A stretch of 60,480 nt of DNA from Allomeiothermus sp035760705 (GTDB taxonomy: Bacteria; Deinococcota; Deinococci; Deinococcales; Thermaceae): positions 1 to 60,480 of the forward strand of contig DASTSL010000104.1 of the NCBI GenBank assembly GCA_035760705.1. Direction: 5' to 3'. The position numbers and the translations under genes were made by a program. Positions 42,358-49,541 of the stretch are shown here, in pieces. Position 1 is the first letter of the stretch. Each line of letters begins with the position of its first letter. The notes under the pieces were generated by a model that had not been told where the DNA came from, did no database searches, and was given only the letters and a program-made list of their open reading frames with translations.

Positions 42358-44406
42358 TCAGCGTGACTTCTGGGTCTGGAGGGGCAGCCACACCCGGACC
42401 CGGGTTCCCTGACCGGGTGCGCTCTCTACGGTCAGCCCCGCCCCGATGGCTTCGGAGCGCTCCCGCATCGAGCGCTGGCCGAGGTGTCCGGGGAAGTCCT
42501 GGGTGGGGTCGAAGCCCTTGCCATCGTCTTGGACCTCGAGCAGCACGGCCTCGGGGCGGCTCTTTAGGGTGAGCCAGACCCGGCTGGCCTCGGCGTGTTT
42601 GACCACGTTGTGGATGGCCTCCTGGGCCACCCGGTAGAGGGCTTCCTTGGCGTCGAGCGAGAGTTCGGGTTCTTCTTCCAGCCGGGCCTCCACCTGGAGT
42701 TCGTAGCGGGCCCGGACCGCCGCGGCCTGGCGGGCCAACGCCGCTACCAATCCCTCCTCCTGCAAGGATTCCGGGCGCAGCTCGAAGATCAGGGCCCGCA
42801 TCTCGGCAATCCCCGCCTCGGCCAGCGCGAGCACGTACTCGAGCGGTTCCTTGAGGGCTTGGGGGTTGCGCTCGGCGGCGTTCTGGGCGGCGCGGGCCCC
42901 CAGCGCGATCCCGTAGAGCGCCTGCGAGACCGAATCGTGCAGCTCGCGGGCCAGACGCTGGCGCTCCTCGAGCACCACCTGGCGCTCCTTGAGCCCCGAG
43001 AGCCTGGCATTCTCCACCGCGATGGCCGCCAGGTCGGCGATGGGGGTGAGGAAGGCCATCTCGTTGGGGCCGGGCTCGCCGCCGGGGAGATAGATCACCA
43101 GCACCCCCACACTCTCCTCGCGGAAGCGCATGGGCAGACAGACCACCGTGTCCCAGGTGGCCTCCCGCTCGAAGGGGTGGAGCGGGGCGTACTGGGGGTG
43201 GCCCAACACCCACTCGCGCAGCCCTTGGCGGATCACCACCCGCCCGCTGCGGAAGGCTTCGTCGCTGGGGAGCGGGGCACCCTCGCGGGCCGAGGCCACC
43301 ACGGCGGCCTCGTATCCCGGCGGGAAGCCGAAGCTCGCCATATGCTGCCAGGGCAAGCCGCCGCTCGAGGGGCCATACAGCACCGCCGTGGCCAGCGCCC
43401 CCGACACCCGGGCGACCGCCATCGAGAGGGTGTGCAGGGTGTTCTCGAGCGAGCCCTCCAGTGCGGTGGAGGTCACGGCCTGGGCCAGCGCCAAGGCCTC
43501 GTCGCGGGCCCGGCGCACCTGGTCGTAGAGGCGGGCGTTCTCGATGGCGACCGCGGCCTGCTGGGCGAAGGCCTGAGCCAGCTCGATCTGTTCTAGGCCG
43601 TAAGCCCCAGTTCGGTCGTGGTCGAAGGCTAATAGGCCGATGATCCGGTCCCGCACCATCAGCGGCACGCCCATCCAGGTCCCGATGGTCTCGGGCACGT
43701 AGCCCAACTGGGCCTCGGCGGTAGCGCGGAAAGCTCGCGCCAGCGGGGTGGCGGCGCCGACATCGCTCAGGATCACCGGGCTCCGCTGGCGAATCACCTG
43801 GCGGCTGTGCTGGGCCAGGTTCAGGTCCCAGTGCCGCACTAGCTTCTCCTGCGGGAGCGGGCCCCGGTAGCTCTGCAGCTCGAGGCCCTCCCCCTCGAGG
43901 GTGAAGATGGCCGCGCCGAGGTATTCCACCACCCCGGCCAGCTTTTCCAGCAGTTGCCCCAGCAGGGGCTCGAGCTCCAGGGTCAGAGCCACGCCCTGGG
44001 AGGTTTCCAGTAGGGCCGACAACTGGCGGTTTTTCCGCTGGGCCTCCTGACGGGCCTGGCGTTCTTCGGTGACGTCACGGAGGATGGCGAAGCTCTGATC
44101 CTTGTGCTCAGAGGGTAACAGCTCGGTGGAATAGGTGACGATGCGCTCCTGCCCGTCGGGCCACACGATCACCGTATCGTAGAGCCCGGCCATCCCCAGC
44201 AGCGACTGGTGGCGTTGGCGTTGGCGGTAGCCCTCCGCGATGAACTCCAAAAAGTCGTGCCCCACGACCTCCTCCTGCCGCCGCCCGAGGATGCGGCAGG
44301 CCGCCGGGTTGGCGTAGACCACCCTCCAGCGGTCGTGGATCACTACGATCCCGTCCAGCGAGGACTCCACCAGGCTTTGCAAGACCCCCGGCTCGAGCGG
44401 CCTCAC
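42358..44406 (-). CDS. NarL-type sensor histidine kinase (PAS-GAF-GAF-HisKA_3)
   Basis: A 682-residue cytoplasmic kinase. Order: PAS (about 1-120; SSLDGIVVIHDRWRVVYANP), a short coiled coil, GAF 1 (about 140-295; WMGVPLMVRDRIIGLLAFDH), GAF 2 (about 310-470; VVCLPMRFREESVGVLVIYL), dimerisation domain with phospho-acceptor histidine in ERQRLARELHDSVSQALYG, and a HATPase domain (ALYRVAQEAIHNVVKHAEAS, VLLEVQDDGKGFDP). There are no membrane segments, so it senses an internal signal through PAS or GAF. Its ATG overlaps the stop of the response-regulator gene by four bases, making the partnership certain by context. Confidence 0.95.
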   Translation of the reverse strand: MRPLEPGVLQSLVESSLDGIVVIHDRWRVVYANPAACRILGRRQEEVVGHDFLEFIAEGYRQRQRHQSLLGMAGLYDTVIVWPDGQERIVTYSTELLPSEHKDQSFAILRDVTEERQARQEAQRKNRQLSALLETSQGVALTLELEPLLGQLLEKLAGVVEYLGAAIFTLEGEGLELQSYRGPLPQEKLVRHWDLNLAQHSRQVIRQRSPVILSDVGAATPLARAFRATAEAQLGYVPETIGTWMGVPLMVRDRIIGLLAFDHDRTGAYGLEQIELAQAFAQQAAVAIENARLYDQVRRARDEALALAQAVTSTALEGSLENTLHTLSMAVARVSGALATAVLYGPSSGGLPWQHMASFGFPPGYEAAVVASAREGAPLPSDEAFRSGRVVIRQGLREWVLGHPQYAPLHPFEREATWDTVVCLPMRFREESVGVLVIYLPGGEPGPNEMAFLTPIADLAAIAVENARLSGLKERQVVLEERQRLARELHDSVSQALYGIALGARAAQNAAERNPQALKEPLEYVLALAEAGIAEMRALIFELRPESLQEEGLVAALARQAAAVRARYELQVEARLEEEPELSLDAKEALYRVAQEAIHNVVKHAEASRVWLTLKSRPEAVLLEVQDDGKGFDPTQDFPGHLGQRSMRERSEAIGAGLTVESAPGQGTRVRVWLPLQTQKSR

Positions 44407-45035
44407 CCCACCAGCCCCTCCTTGAGGGCGAAAAGGGCGGCCTGGGTGCGCGAGGAGAGCCCCAGCTTGGCCAGGATGCTCGAGACGTGGGCCTTCACGG
44501 TGCGCTCCTCCACCCCGGTCTCGCGGGCGATGTGCTTGTTGGAGTGGCCCTGGGCCAAGAGCTTGAGGATCTCGGTCTCGCGCGGGGTGAGCGACTCGCG
44601 CATGTCGGGGGTGCGCACCTCGCGCATCAGCCGTTTGGCCGCCTCCGGGTGCAGTCGCACCTCGCCCCGGCTGGCCGCGTGGATGGCCTCGGAGAGCGCG
44701 GCGGCGTCGGTATCCTTGAGCAAGTAGCCCATCGCCCCGGCCTGCACCGCGTCCACCACTTTTTTATCCTCCAGCACGCTGGTCACCGCCACGATTTCCA
44801 CATCGGGGAAGCGCTTTTTGATCTCGCGGATAGCGCTGATGCCATCCATCACTGGCATCAGCAGGTCCATGATGACCACGTCGGGCTCGAGCTTCTCCAC
44901 CTGGCTGAGGGCCTCCTGGCCGTTCTTGGCCTCGCCCACCACCTCGATGGAAGAATCGGCGGCCAGGTAGAGCTTCATCCCCTGTCGGACCACCCCGTGG
45001 TCGTCTACCAGCAACACCCGTACTTTAGAATCCAC
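44403..45035 (-). CDS. LuxR/NarL-family response regulator
   Basis: A 210-residue regulator. The receiver domain (1-120) has the acidic pair VLLVDDHGVV, phospho-acceptor Asp57 in DVVIMDLLMPVMDG, and the switch lysine region GAMGYLLKDTDAAALSEAI. The C-terminal LuxR-type helix-turn-helix reads LTPRETEILKLLAQGHSNKH, IARETGVEERTVKAHVSSIL, AKLGLSSRTQAALFA. Start is GTG at 45035. It is the first gene of the pair with the downstream histidine kinase. Targets cannot be read from the sequence; the GNAT gene downstream is the nearest. Confidence 0.95.
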   Translation of the reverse strand: MDSKVRVLLVDDHGVVRQGMKLYLAADSSIEVVGEAKNGQEALSQVEKLEPDVVIMDLLMPVMDGISAIREIKKRFPDVEIVAVTSVLEDKKVVDAVQAGAMGYLLKDTDAAALSEAIHAASRGEVRLHPEAAKRLMREVRTPDMRESLTPRETEILKLLAQGHSNKHIARETGVEERTVKAHVSSILAKLGLSSRTQAALFALKEGLVG

Positions 45036-45115
45036 CGGCCTAGTATCTCACACCGTCCTGCCAAGTCGGAATCCACACTAAGTGCCCTTCCACTGATTTT
45101 CCTTATCCCTGGGGT

Positions 45116-45212
45116 CTCCCCGGAAGGCGCTTTGTCGATCCAGGAGAGAAAAAAATCACCTTCCACAACCAACCTTCCACAACAAACCTAAGTAGGGAAG
45201 CCTTCCGGGGAG
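45116..45212. repeat. 13-bp perfect inverted repeat flanking a short tandem repeat
   Basis: CTCCCCGGAAGGC at 45116-45128 and its exact complement GCCTTCCGGGGAG at 45200-45212 enclose about 71 bases. Inside are an A-rich run and two adjacent copies of CCTTCCACAAC. The unit lies between the response-regulator start and the VOC gene end. It could be a miniature inverted-repeat element or a long-loop terminator serving the VOC gene; no target-site duplication is evident. Confidence 0.55.
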
Positions 45213-45215
45213 TAT

Positions 45216-45587
45216 TTAGGAGCTGTGGATGTGCAGCACGTTGCCGTCGGGGCCGCGCAAGGTGGCCCGCCAGCCGTCGGCGCCCTCGGCGGGCAACTCG
45301 AGCCAGAGGATCGCCGGGTTGAGCTTGAGGGTCTTATAGAGTTCCCGCACGTCCTCCACTTCGATCTCCAGGTCGGTGAACTGCCGCCGGGGGTCGTCGT
45401 GCAGGATCAAGCAGGCCGCTTCCGGGGAAGCCTGAGCGGGCGAACCCGAAAAACCCAGCTCCACCGCGCGGTGCCCCTTGCGGGCGGGCGACTCGCGGCG
45501 GGGCTCGAGCCCCAGCGACCGGTAGAACTCTAGCGCCGGCTCGAGGTCCGGGGTGTAAAGGCTGACACGCGAAAGGTACTTGTTCAT
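45216..45587 (-). CDS. VOC-family (glyoxalase-like) protein
   Basis: A 123-residue single VOC unit of the glyoxalase/bleomycin-resistance fold: YLSRVSLYTPDLEPALEFYR, SLGLEPRRESPARKGHRAVE, and the terminal GWRATLRGPDGNVLHIHSS typical of this fold. Substrate unknown. AGAGGAAG precedes the ATG at 45587. It is transcribed divergently from the small membrane protein gene at 45724, with 136 bases between them; no clear promoter motifs were fixed there. Confidence 0.88.
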   Translation of the reverse strand: MNKYLSRVSLYTPDLEPALEFYRSLGLEPRRESPARKGHRAVELGFSGSPAQASPEAACLILHDDPRRQFTDLEIEVEDVRELYKTLKLNPAILWLELPAEGADGWRATLRGPDGNVLHIHSS

Positions 45588-45723
45588 CGGGGCTTCCTCT
45601 GTGTTCCTGAGCCTAGGGCTGACCCGGGGCGGTGTCATTGTCCTAAAGTCCAATTCCCCGGTGCGGCCTTTCGTTCCATGTCCCTTCCCGCCGAAAGCGG
45701 TTGAATACCCCGCGGAGGAAGTC

Positions 45724-46071
45724 ATGGAATCGAGCAAACGCAACAGCTCCTGGATCGGTGGGTTGGTCCTGATCGCGCTGGGCGCGGTCTTCCTGCTGCA
45801 AAACCTGACCGGCTTCGACCTCGGCAACTGGTGGGCGCTATTCCTGCTGCTTCCTGGCGCGGCAACCCTGGCTCGAGGCTATGGTTTCTACCAGGCCGAC
45901 CGGGGATTTAGCCCTCGGGCGACCGGCTCCTTGGTGGGCGGCGGGGTGCTCACCCTGCTTGGTATGGCCTTCTTGTTCAATCTCGACCTGAGCCGTATCT
46001 GGCCCTTGTTCTTGATCCTGATTGGGGCCGCGATCCTGCTGCGCCCGGACGGCATCGACTCCCCCCGGTAA
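45724..46071 (+). CDS. Small multi-pass membrane protein (LiaF N-terminal/DUF5668-like)
   Basis: A 115-residue protein with four hydrophobic segments: WIGGLVLIALGAVFLLQNLT, NWWALFLLLPGAATLARGY, SLVGGGVLTLLGMAFLFNLD and IWPLFLILIGAAILL. The G-x-x-LI-x-LG-x-x-FLLQN pattern is typical of the small membrane domain found alone or at the N-terminus of LiaF-like envelope-stress proteins. AGCGGAGGA-type bases (GCGGAGGAAGTC) give the ribosome-binding site. A strong terminator follows twelve bases after the stop. Confidence 0.8.
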   Translation: MESSKRNSSWIGGLVLIALGAVFLLQNLTGFDLGNWWALFLLLPGAATLARGYGFYQADRGFSPRATGSLVGGGVLTLLGMAFLFNLDLSRIWPLFLILIGAAILLRPDGIDSPR

Positions 46072-46082
46072 AGGTTGCCCGC

Positions 46083-46106
46083 CCCCTTCATGCAAAGGGG
46101 ATTTTT
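46083..46106 (+). terminator. Rho-independent terminator after the small membrane protein gene
   Basis: CCCCTT and AAGGGG pair around a six-base loop and are followed by ATTTTT. It closes the transcript of the gene ending at 46071. Confidence 0.85.
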
Positions 46107-46153
46107 GCCGCCCCACAGCACGAATGGCCCGGTTGCAAAGAAACGATAAAAGC

Positions 46154-46181
46154 TTGGCGGACAGGAAAAATTCACTATTTT
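46154..46181 (+). promoter_or_regulatory. Candidate promoter for the 46318 gene
   Basis: TTGGCG, a 16-base spacer and TATTTT lie in an AT-richer stretch about 140 bases ahead of the 46318 start. Both hexamers match sigma-70 consensus in four of six positions or so. No other feature was seen in the 246-base gap apart from the terminator at its left end. Confidence 0.4.
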
Positions 46182-46317
46182 CAGGACGACTGTCCAAATC
46201 AGCCTCGTCCTTAAGCCCAATGCCGAGAAATCCCAAAGGCCAATAGAACCGGTCACAGCCCGGGCTGTAATGGCCTCGAGCCGGGCGAACGACCGCCCCT
46301 CGCACAAGGAGGAAGCC

Positions 46318-46830
46318 ATGAACACCCTGGACATCGTGCTCAATCTGAGCCTTTTGGCCCTGATGGTCTTGACCCAGATCGGCGAGCGCCCCCTCAACCG
46401 CTGGACCTATCTGCGCCCCGCTCTCCTCACGGTGGCGGTGGCGGGCTTCTTTTTGGGGTCGGTTCCCACCCAGGGGAATGACCTCTACCTCTACGCCATC
46501 GCGGTGGCGGGCGGTGCGCTTTTGGGCCTGGTCGCGCTGGGCCTGATGCGGCTGGACTGGGATGCCCAGGGGCGGCGGCTCACCGCCCGGGCCGGTCTGG
46601 CCTACGCCGCGGTGTGGGTGGGGGTGATCGGCGGGCGGATGCTCTTTGCTGAGTTGGCCACCCACGGCTGGGCGCAGCAGGTGGGGCGTTTTTCCTACGA
46701 GCACCAGATCACCGGGGCCGACGCCTGGCGGGCGGCCTTCGTGCTGATGGCCCTGAGCATGATCGCGGCCCGCACCCTGGGTCTGGCGGTGCGTGCGGCC
46801 CTCACCCGGACCCGGCGGGCCCTAGCCTGA
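46318..46830 (+). CDS. Multi-pass membrane protein of unknown function
   Basis: A 170-residue protein with five or six hydrophobic segments (LNLSLLALMVLTQIG, YLRPALLTVAVAGFFLGS, LYAIAVAGGALLGLVALGLM, GLAYAAVWVGVIGGRMLF, WRAAFVLMALSMIAARTLGL). The layout reminds me of DUF1453/CcdC-like membrane proteins, but that is not secure. AAGGAGG lies just before the ATG at 46318. A strong terminator starts at its stop codon, so it is monocistronic. Confidence 0.78.
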   Translation: MNTLDIVLNLSLLALMVLTQIGERPLNRWTYLRPALLTVAVAGFFLGSVPTQGNDLYLYAIAVAGGALLGLVALGLMRLDWDAQGRRLTARAGLAYAAVWVGVIGGRMLFAELATHGWAQQVGRFSYEHQITGADAWRAAFVLMALSMIAARTLGLAVRAALTRTRRALA

Positions 46831-46853
46831 GCCCCCCTCGCGGGGGGCTTTTT
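46830..46853 (+). terminator. Rho-independent terminator after the 46318 gene
   Basis: AGCCCCCC and GGGGGGCT form an 8-bp stem with a TCGC tetraloop, followed by TTTTT. The stem begins at the last base of the TGA stop codon. Confidence 0.92.
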
Positions 46854-46980
46854 GCGGTGGGCATCGTTCCAAGGTACTACGCACCCCTCGGACCCCCGCA
46901 CCATGCGCGCTGCTTTTGACGTTGGCAGACTTAAACCGACCGCGCGGGGCCCCCAGCGCCGAGCGGCCCAGGAGGAGCCC

Positions 46981-47145
46981 ATGTTCCCGAACCCGCAACT
47001 CCAGATCGGTTTGGCCAGTGCCCACCAGGAAGCCCTTCTCACGGAGGCCGATCAGCGGCGGAAGACCCCGGTAGCCCAGCGGGAAACGGCCTCGCGCCTA
47101 GCTGACTATCTTCTGGGGGGCATTCGCCATCTACTGGGTCGGTGA
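46981..47145 (+). CDS. Small basic helical protein (54 aa)
   Basis: A 54-residue protein, MFPNPQLQIGLASAHQEALL then a basic stretch TEADQRRKTPV and a C-terminal RLADYLLGGIRHLLGR. AGGAGGAG is well placed before the ATG. Short proteins of the form N-P-x-L-Q-x-x-L-A-x-A-H-Q-E are common and unnamed in many actinobacterial and Thermaceae genomes as far as I recall. Function unknown. Confidence 0.65.
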   Translation: MFPNPQLQIGLASAHQEALLTEADQRRKTPVAQRETASRLADYLLGGIRHLLGR

Positions 47146-47251
47146 CCACAACCCTGACGGGGTCTTCTACTATGACTTGGCTCTGCTCCCACTGCTATGG
47201 GCGTTATGGCTTTGGGAGCAGGCTCTTCGAGAGGTAAGTAACCTATGTTGA
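47102..47251 (+). other. Hydrophobic open frame with no standard start
   Basis: In another frame overlapping the end of the 54-residue gene, 49 codons between a TAG and a TGA read like a real membrane peptide: LTIFWGAFAIYWVGDHNPDG, VFYYDLALLPLLWALWLWEQ. The only possible start is a CTG. The TGA overlaps the first codons of the DinB gene. It could be a gene fragment after frameshift or a leaderless small membrane protein; unresolved. Confidence 0.3.
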
Positions 47252-47733
47252 AACGTCACGAAGTTTTGTTCAAGCAGCTAGAAGACTACCGACGCGAAAC
47301 CCTGGCCGCAATAGAGGGTCTCACCGAGGAGATGGTGGATCTGGTCCCGCCGGGCTTCAACAACAACATTCGCTGGAATCTGGGCCACCTCTACCTGGAC
47401 CAGTACCTCTGGCTTCAGCACCTCACCAAGGAGCCCGCTCCCATAGCAGAAGGTTTTGCTGAGTGGTTCGGCTTCGGTACCCGCCCCGCTGACTGGAAGT
47501 CCCAACCTCCGTCACTCGAGGCCCTGAGGACGCTGCTCAGCGAGCAACCGGGGCGGATTCGCGAGCTATACGGGCACCGGCTCGAGGAGGTGTATTTTCG
47601 CGGCGGTAGCGGGGAGGAGTTCCCGCCCATCGAGTCGGGGATGCATACCGTGGCCCAGGTGCTGGTTCGCACGATCTTCCACGAGGGGTTGCATTTGGGC
47701 ACGATCCTGGCGATCCGCCGGAGCCTAGGATGA
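47245..47733 (+). CDS. DinB-family metal-binding protein
   Basis: A 162-residue four-helix-bundle protein of the DinB/YfiT superfamily. The expected three histidine positions are visible: NLGHLYLDQ near residue 48 and HEGLHLGTILAIRR near the C-terminus (two histidines three residues apart). Such proteins act as metal-dependent thiol transferases or detoxification enzymes, some of them with bacillithiol as partner; bshC is encoded later in this window, which makes that plausible here but not shown. The stop overlaps the start of the next gene (ATGA). Confidence 0.88.
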   Translation: MLKRHEVLFKQLEDYRRETLAAIEGLTEEMVDLVPPGFNNNIRWNLGHLYLDQYLWLQHLTKEPAPIAEGFAEWFGFGTRPADWKSQPPSLEALRTLLSEQPGRIRELYGHRLEEVYFRGGSGEEFPPIESGMHTVAQVLVRTIFHEGLHLGTILAIRRSLG

Positions 47734-48362
47734 TCCCCAAGCTTTCCCACCCTACCCAGAAGGTCAGCGGTCTCGAGCGCATCGTCTTCATGAGCGACGC
47801 GGTGTTCGCCATCGCCATCACCCTGCTGGTGCTGGAGATCAAGCTCCCGCCGCTCGAGCACCCCCTCACCCCCGGCGAGTTCGCCGGGGCCATCCTGGGG
47901 CTCTTGCCCAAGTTCTACAGTTACGTGCTGAGCTTTTTGGTGCTGGGGGTTTACTGGGTCGCGCACCACCGCGATTTCGGCAGCGTGACCCGCTATGATG
48001 CCCGCCTGATCTGGCTCAACCTCTTCACGCTCATGTGCGTGGCCTTTTTGCCTTTCTCGTCGGCCTTGCTGGGCGAGTACGGGAATTTTCAGCTCACCTG
48101 GGTGATCTTCGCGCTCAACAACATCGCCATCAGCGCGCTGCTCTCGCTGGCCTGGGGGCACGCCCGGCGCAAAGGGATGGTCGAGGACCTCGAGCCCGCT
48201 GGGCTGCGCTACCGCACCTACCGCGGCCTGTTGGTGCCGGTCGTCTTTCTGCTTTCCCTGGGGGTCTCGTGGTTCGACCTGACCCTGGCCCAGATCATGC
48301 CCCTGCTGCTCATCTTCACCGGTCCGGTAGCGGCGCGGCTGGCGGGCTACGACCACCCTTGA
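47730..48362 (+). CDS. TMEM175-family potassium channel-like protein
   Basis: A 210-residue membrane protein of the DUF1211/TMEM175 family. The signature helix reads RIVFMSDAVFAIAITLLVLE followed by IKLP, a form of the FSDAVFAIAxTLL filter motif with Met in place of the first Phe. Further segments include FYSYVLSFLVLGVYWVAHHR, LIWLNLFTLMCVAFLPFSSA and YRGLLVPVVFLLSLGVSW. Bacterial members form tetrameric cation channels. The ATG overlaps the DinB stop by four bases, so the two genes are coupled. Confidence 0.88.
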   Translation: MIPKLSHPTQKVSGLERIVFMSDAVFAIAITLLVLEIKLPPLEHPLTPGEFAGAILGLLPKFYSYVLSFLVLGVYWVAHHRDFGSVTRYDARLIWLNLFTLMCVAFLPFSSALLGEYGNFQLTWVIFALNNIAISALLSLAWGHARRKGMVEDLEPAGLRYRTYRGLLVPVVFLLSLGVSWFDLTLAQIMPLLLIFTGPVAARLAGYDHP

Positions 48363-48450
48363 AAGGTCTTTCGTCCACCCCCTTCCCTTGGCCTTAAGGA
48401 CGAGGAACTCCCGGCAAAACCGTTCCAAACTGGGCCTCGAGGTGAACCCC

Positions 48451-49323
48451 ATGACCCTGCAAAAGACTCGCGATCAGGCCGGACTTTTAGGCAAAACCGT
48501 GCTACAAATCCTGGGCGGCGTGCTGGCGTTCGTGCTGGGGACCGGGCTGGTCTTCGGTCTGCTGACCGTGCTCCATCTGGCGGACGCGGTGCTGCACGAC
48601 CCCCTGGCCCGGGCCGGAGCTGACTTGCTGTTGGGCCTGGTGCTGGCGGGGCTCTTCGTCCTCTACGCGCACAAGCTGGGCGGGGCTCCGGCCCGATCGT
48701 TCTCGTTCGCCTTCAGCCGCAAGGACGCGGCTTTCACGCTGCTGGCCGGAGCCCTCACGCTGGGTCTGGCGGCGGCCTACATGCTGATCCTGGACCGGAC
48801 GGGAGCCCACCCCCTCACCATCGCCCTTCCGCCGCTGGGGCTCTTGCTGATCGGCTTTTTGGGCGAGTTCGGGGTGATCCACGAGGAGGTGCTGAATCGG
48901 GGATATATCTTGCCGTTGCTGCGCTCGCGCTACGGCACGGCAACGGCTTTGCTGGTCTCGGCGCTGCTGTTCTCGCTGACCCACGCGATCTTCAAGAAGG
49001 TGGACTTCATGCTGGTGAGCCACTTCCTGGTGGGGATCGCGCTGGGCTATTTGTACCTCAAGAGCGGTTCGCTGCTCCTCACCACCGTCGTCCACGCCTT
49101 CCACAACTTCGCCGCCGACTTGTTCTTACAGGGCAACCAGGAGGGGGTTTCGCTGGGCATCGGGTTCTTCCAGTTTTCGCTGCGGCTGGGGGCCCTCGAG
49201 CGTCTGACCTTCGACGTGCTCCTTATGCTGGCCACGCTGGCCCTCACCTACTGGGTGTATGGGCGGGGGACCAGGCTGTGGGAGATCTCCCCCCGATTCA
49301 AACAGCTTTGGGGGGGTGGCTAG
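48451..49323 (+). CDS. CPBP-family intramembrane glutamic protease
   Basis: A 290-residue membrane protein of the CAAX-protease/Abi family. The three catalytic motifs are present: HEEVLNRGYILPLLRSRYG (paired glutamates and arginine), LLFSLTHAIFKK (histidine), and VVHAFHNFAADLFL (histidine and asparagine). Eight or so membrane segments are visible. Substrates in bacteria are mostly unknown; roles range from peptide maturation to self-immunity. I chose the ATG at 48451, with GAGGTGA upstream, over an in-frame ORF start at 48388 that lacks a signal. A candidate terminator lies about 30 bases after the stop. Confidence 0.87.
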   Translation: MTLQKTRDQAGLLGKTVLQILGGVLAFVLGTGLVFGLLTVLHLADAVLHDPLARAGADLLLGLVLAGLFVLYAHKLGGAPARSFSFAFSRKDAAFTLLAGALTLGLAAAYMLILDRTGAHPLTIALPPLGLLLIGFLGEFGVIHEEVLNRGYILPLLRSRYGTATALLVSALLFSLTHAIFKKVDFMLVSHFLVGIALGYLYLKSGSLLLTTVVHAFHNFAADLFLQGNQEGVSLGIGFFQFSLRLGALERLTFDVLLMLATLALTYWVYGRGTRLWEISPRFKQLWGGG

Positions 49324-49354
49324 CCACGGGCGGCCCAACCCGACTTTCTCGAGT

Positions 49355-49381
49355 TGCCCAGCGCACCCGGGCAGCTTTTTT
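49355..49381 (+). terminator. Candidate terminator after the CPBP gene
   Basis: TGCCC and GGGCA form a five-bp stem with a nine-base loop, followed by GC and a run of six T. The stem is short but the T-run is good. Confidence 0.5.
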
Positions 49382-49428
49382 GCTTAGGTCGCCCTAGACC
49401 GGTCCCGCCTCGCAGGGTCTCCTTTCGG

Positions 49429-49476
49429 GCCTCCCGGCTTTCGCCGCGAAACAACGCCTCCCGGCTAGCGCCGCGA
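49429..49476. repeat. Imperfect 27-bp-period tandem duplication
   Basis: The 21-base block at 49429-49449, beginning GCCTCCCGGCT and ending CGCCGCGA, recurs at 49456-49476 with two differences (TT against AG in the middle). A third, decayed CGCCGCG copy follows near 49488. It lies in the 218-base gap between the CPBP gene and hrpB. No gene or promoter is evident in it. Confidence 0.7.
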
Positions 49477-49541
49477 GATGCTTCTTTCGCCGCGCAGCGG
49501 GGTAAATACGCCTCCCTCCAACCGTAAGATGTCAATAGCCG

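Noticed and set aside
46022..46246. Short plus-strand frame over the terminator region
   Set aside because: Crosses a clear rho-independent terminator, no ribosome-binding site, no protein-like composition.
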